From Leadbetterella sp051649345 (GTDB lineage Bacteria; Bacteroidota; Bacteroidia; Cytophagales; Spirosomataceae), in assembly GCA_051649345.1 (NCBI GenBank), contig JBOFGX010000180.1, positions 1 to 6,428 of the forward strand: 6,428 bases of DNA, read 5' to 3'. Positions within the stretch are counted from its first letter, which is position 1, and each line of letters begins with the position of its first letter. The notes beneath the pieces were generated by a model. It was given only the letters and a program-made list of their open reading frames with translations, searched no databases and was not told where the DNA came from. Positions 6,096 through 6,428 of this stretch are shown one piece after another. The position numbers and the translations under genes were made by a program.

Positions 6096-6428
6096 ATGAC
6101 AAATAACAGTAATTACGTAGCTGCTCGTCAAATTTTCACTGCCTATCTTGAAAATAAGCAGCTTAGAAAGACACATGAGCGATACGCAATTTTGGAGGAA
6201 ATATACAGTCGATCCGATCATTTTGATGTGGAAGACTTATATGTATCCATGAAAAACAAAAAATATCAAGTAAGTAGAGCCACTGTTTATAACACCCTAG
6301 ATCTTCTCGTAAGTTGTGACCTGATTACCAAGCATCAGTTTGGTAAGAATCTCGCTCAATTCGAAAAATCATATGGAAACAAGCAGCATGACCATCTCAT
6401 ATGTGTGGATTGTAATCATGTCTCCGAA
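6096..6428 (+). CDS. fur: Fur-family metal-dependent transcriptional regulator (3' end outside window)
   Basis: The first 111 residues of a Fur-family repressor are visible. An N-terminal winged-helix DNA-binding domain covers about residues 10-85, with the family phrases FDVEDLY (43-49) and the recognition helix SRATVYNTLDLL (60-71). The start of the dimerisation/metal domain carries QHDHLICVDC (97-106). Aligned with E. coli Fur, H42, E90, H98 and H100 match regulatory-site ligands H33, E81, H88 and H90, and C103/C106 match the structural-zinc C93/C96. Q97 replaces E. coli H87. The motif near residue 27 reads KTHER where I recall KTPER as usual in relatives. The start ATG at 6096 gives a normal-length N terminus; no Shine-Dalgarno is visible. 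The gene has its own promoter at 5932-5963. An iron-responsive Fur is most likely, but PerR- or Zur-type specificity cannot be excluded because the C-terminal ligands are cut off. Confidence 0.93.
   Translation, partial: MTNNSNYVAARQIFTAYLENKQLRKTHERYAILEEIYSRSDHFDVEDLYVSMKNKKYQVSRATVYNTLDLLVSCDLITKHQFGKNLAQFEKSYGNKQHDHLICVDCNHVSE

Overview
The window looks like chromosomal DNA from a member of the Bacteroidota, probably a Cytophagales-type organism. The DNA is AT-rich, and start codons lack clear Shine-Dalgarno sequences. A textbook Bacteroidota promoter (TTTG, 20 bases, TATTTTTG) precedes the last gene. The Fur-like protein and the RND pump proteins have sequence features I associate with this phylum. 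The genus cannot be fixed from the sequence alone.

Layout. Positions 1-5073 hold the 3' part of a tripartite RND efflux operon on the + strand: the C-terminal end of a TolC-type outer-membrane channel (1-425, cut by the window edge), a lipoprotein periplasmic adaptor (444-1592), and a 1159-residue inner-membrane RND permease (1594-5073). Gaps of 18 bases and 1 base and a strong intrinsic terminator at 5117-5146 support a single transcript ending there. Next is a short secreted or envelope protein of unknown function (about 5193-5738). The 357-base gap from 5739 to 6095 is not empty. It holds a compound palindromic element (about 5791-5891) that resembles a REP-type intergenic repeat, then a promoter (5932-5963) and a long leader containing a perfect 10-base palindrome. 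The window ends inside a Fur-family metalloregulator gene (6096 onward).

How the genes work together. The permease would use the proton-motive force to expel a substrate, the adaptor would bridge it to the outer-membrane channel, and the channel would release the substrate outside. The substrate cannot be read from the sequence. The permease keeps all the proton-relay residues. It differs from E. coli AcrB by an apparent extra pair of membrane helices between TM6 and TM7 and by a longer TM11-TM12 loop. The adaptor carries an additional N-terminal coiled coil just after its lipid anchor. The fur gene seems to be a separate transcription unit, so its closeness to the pump is not evidence of co-regulation.

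No CRISPR array, tRNA, rRNA, integrase or insertion-sequence gene was seen. Most of the window is conventional. The parts most worth a second look are the 5791-5891 palindromic element, the small envelope protein, and the architectural additions in the pump.
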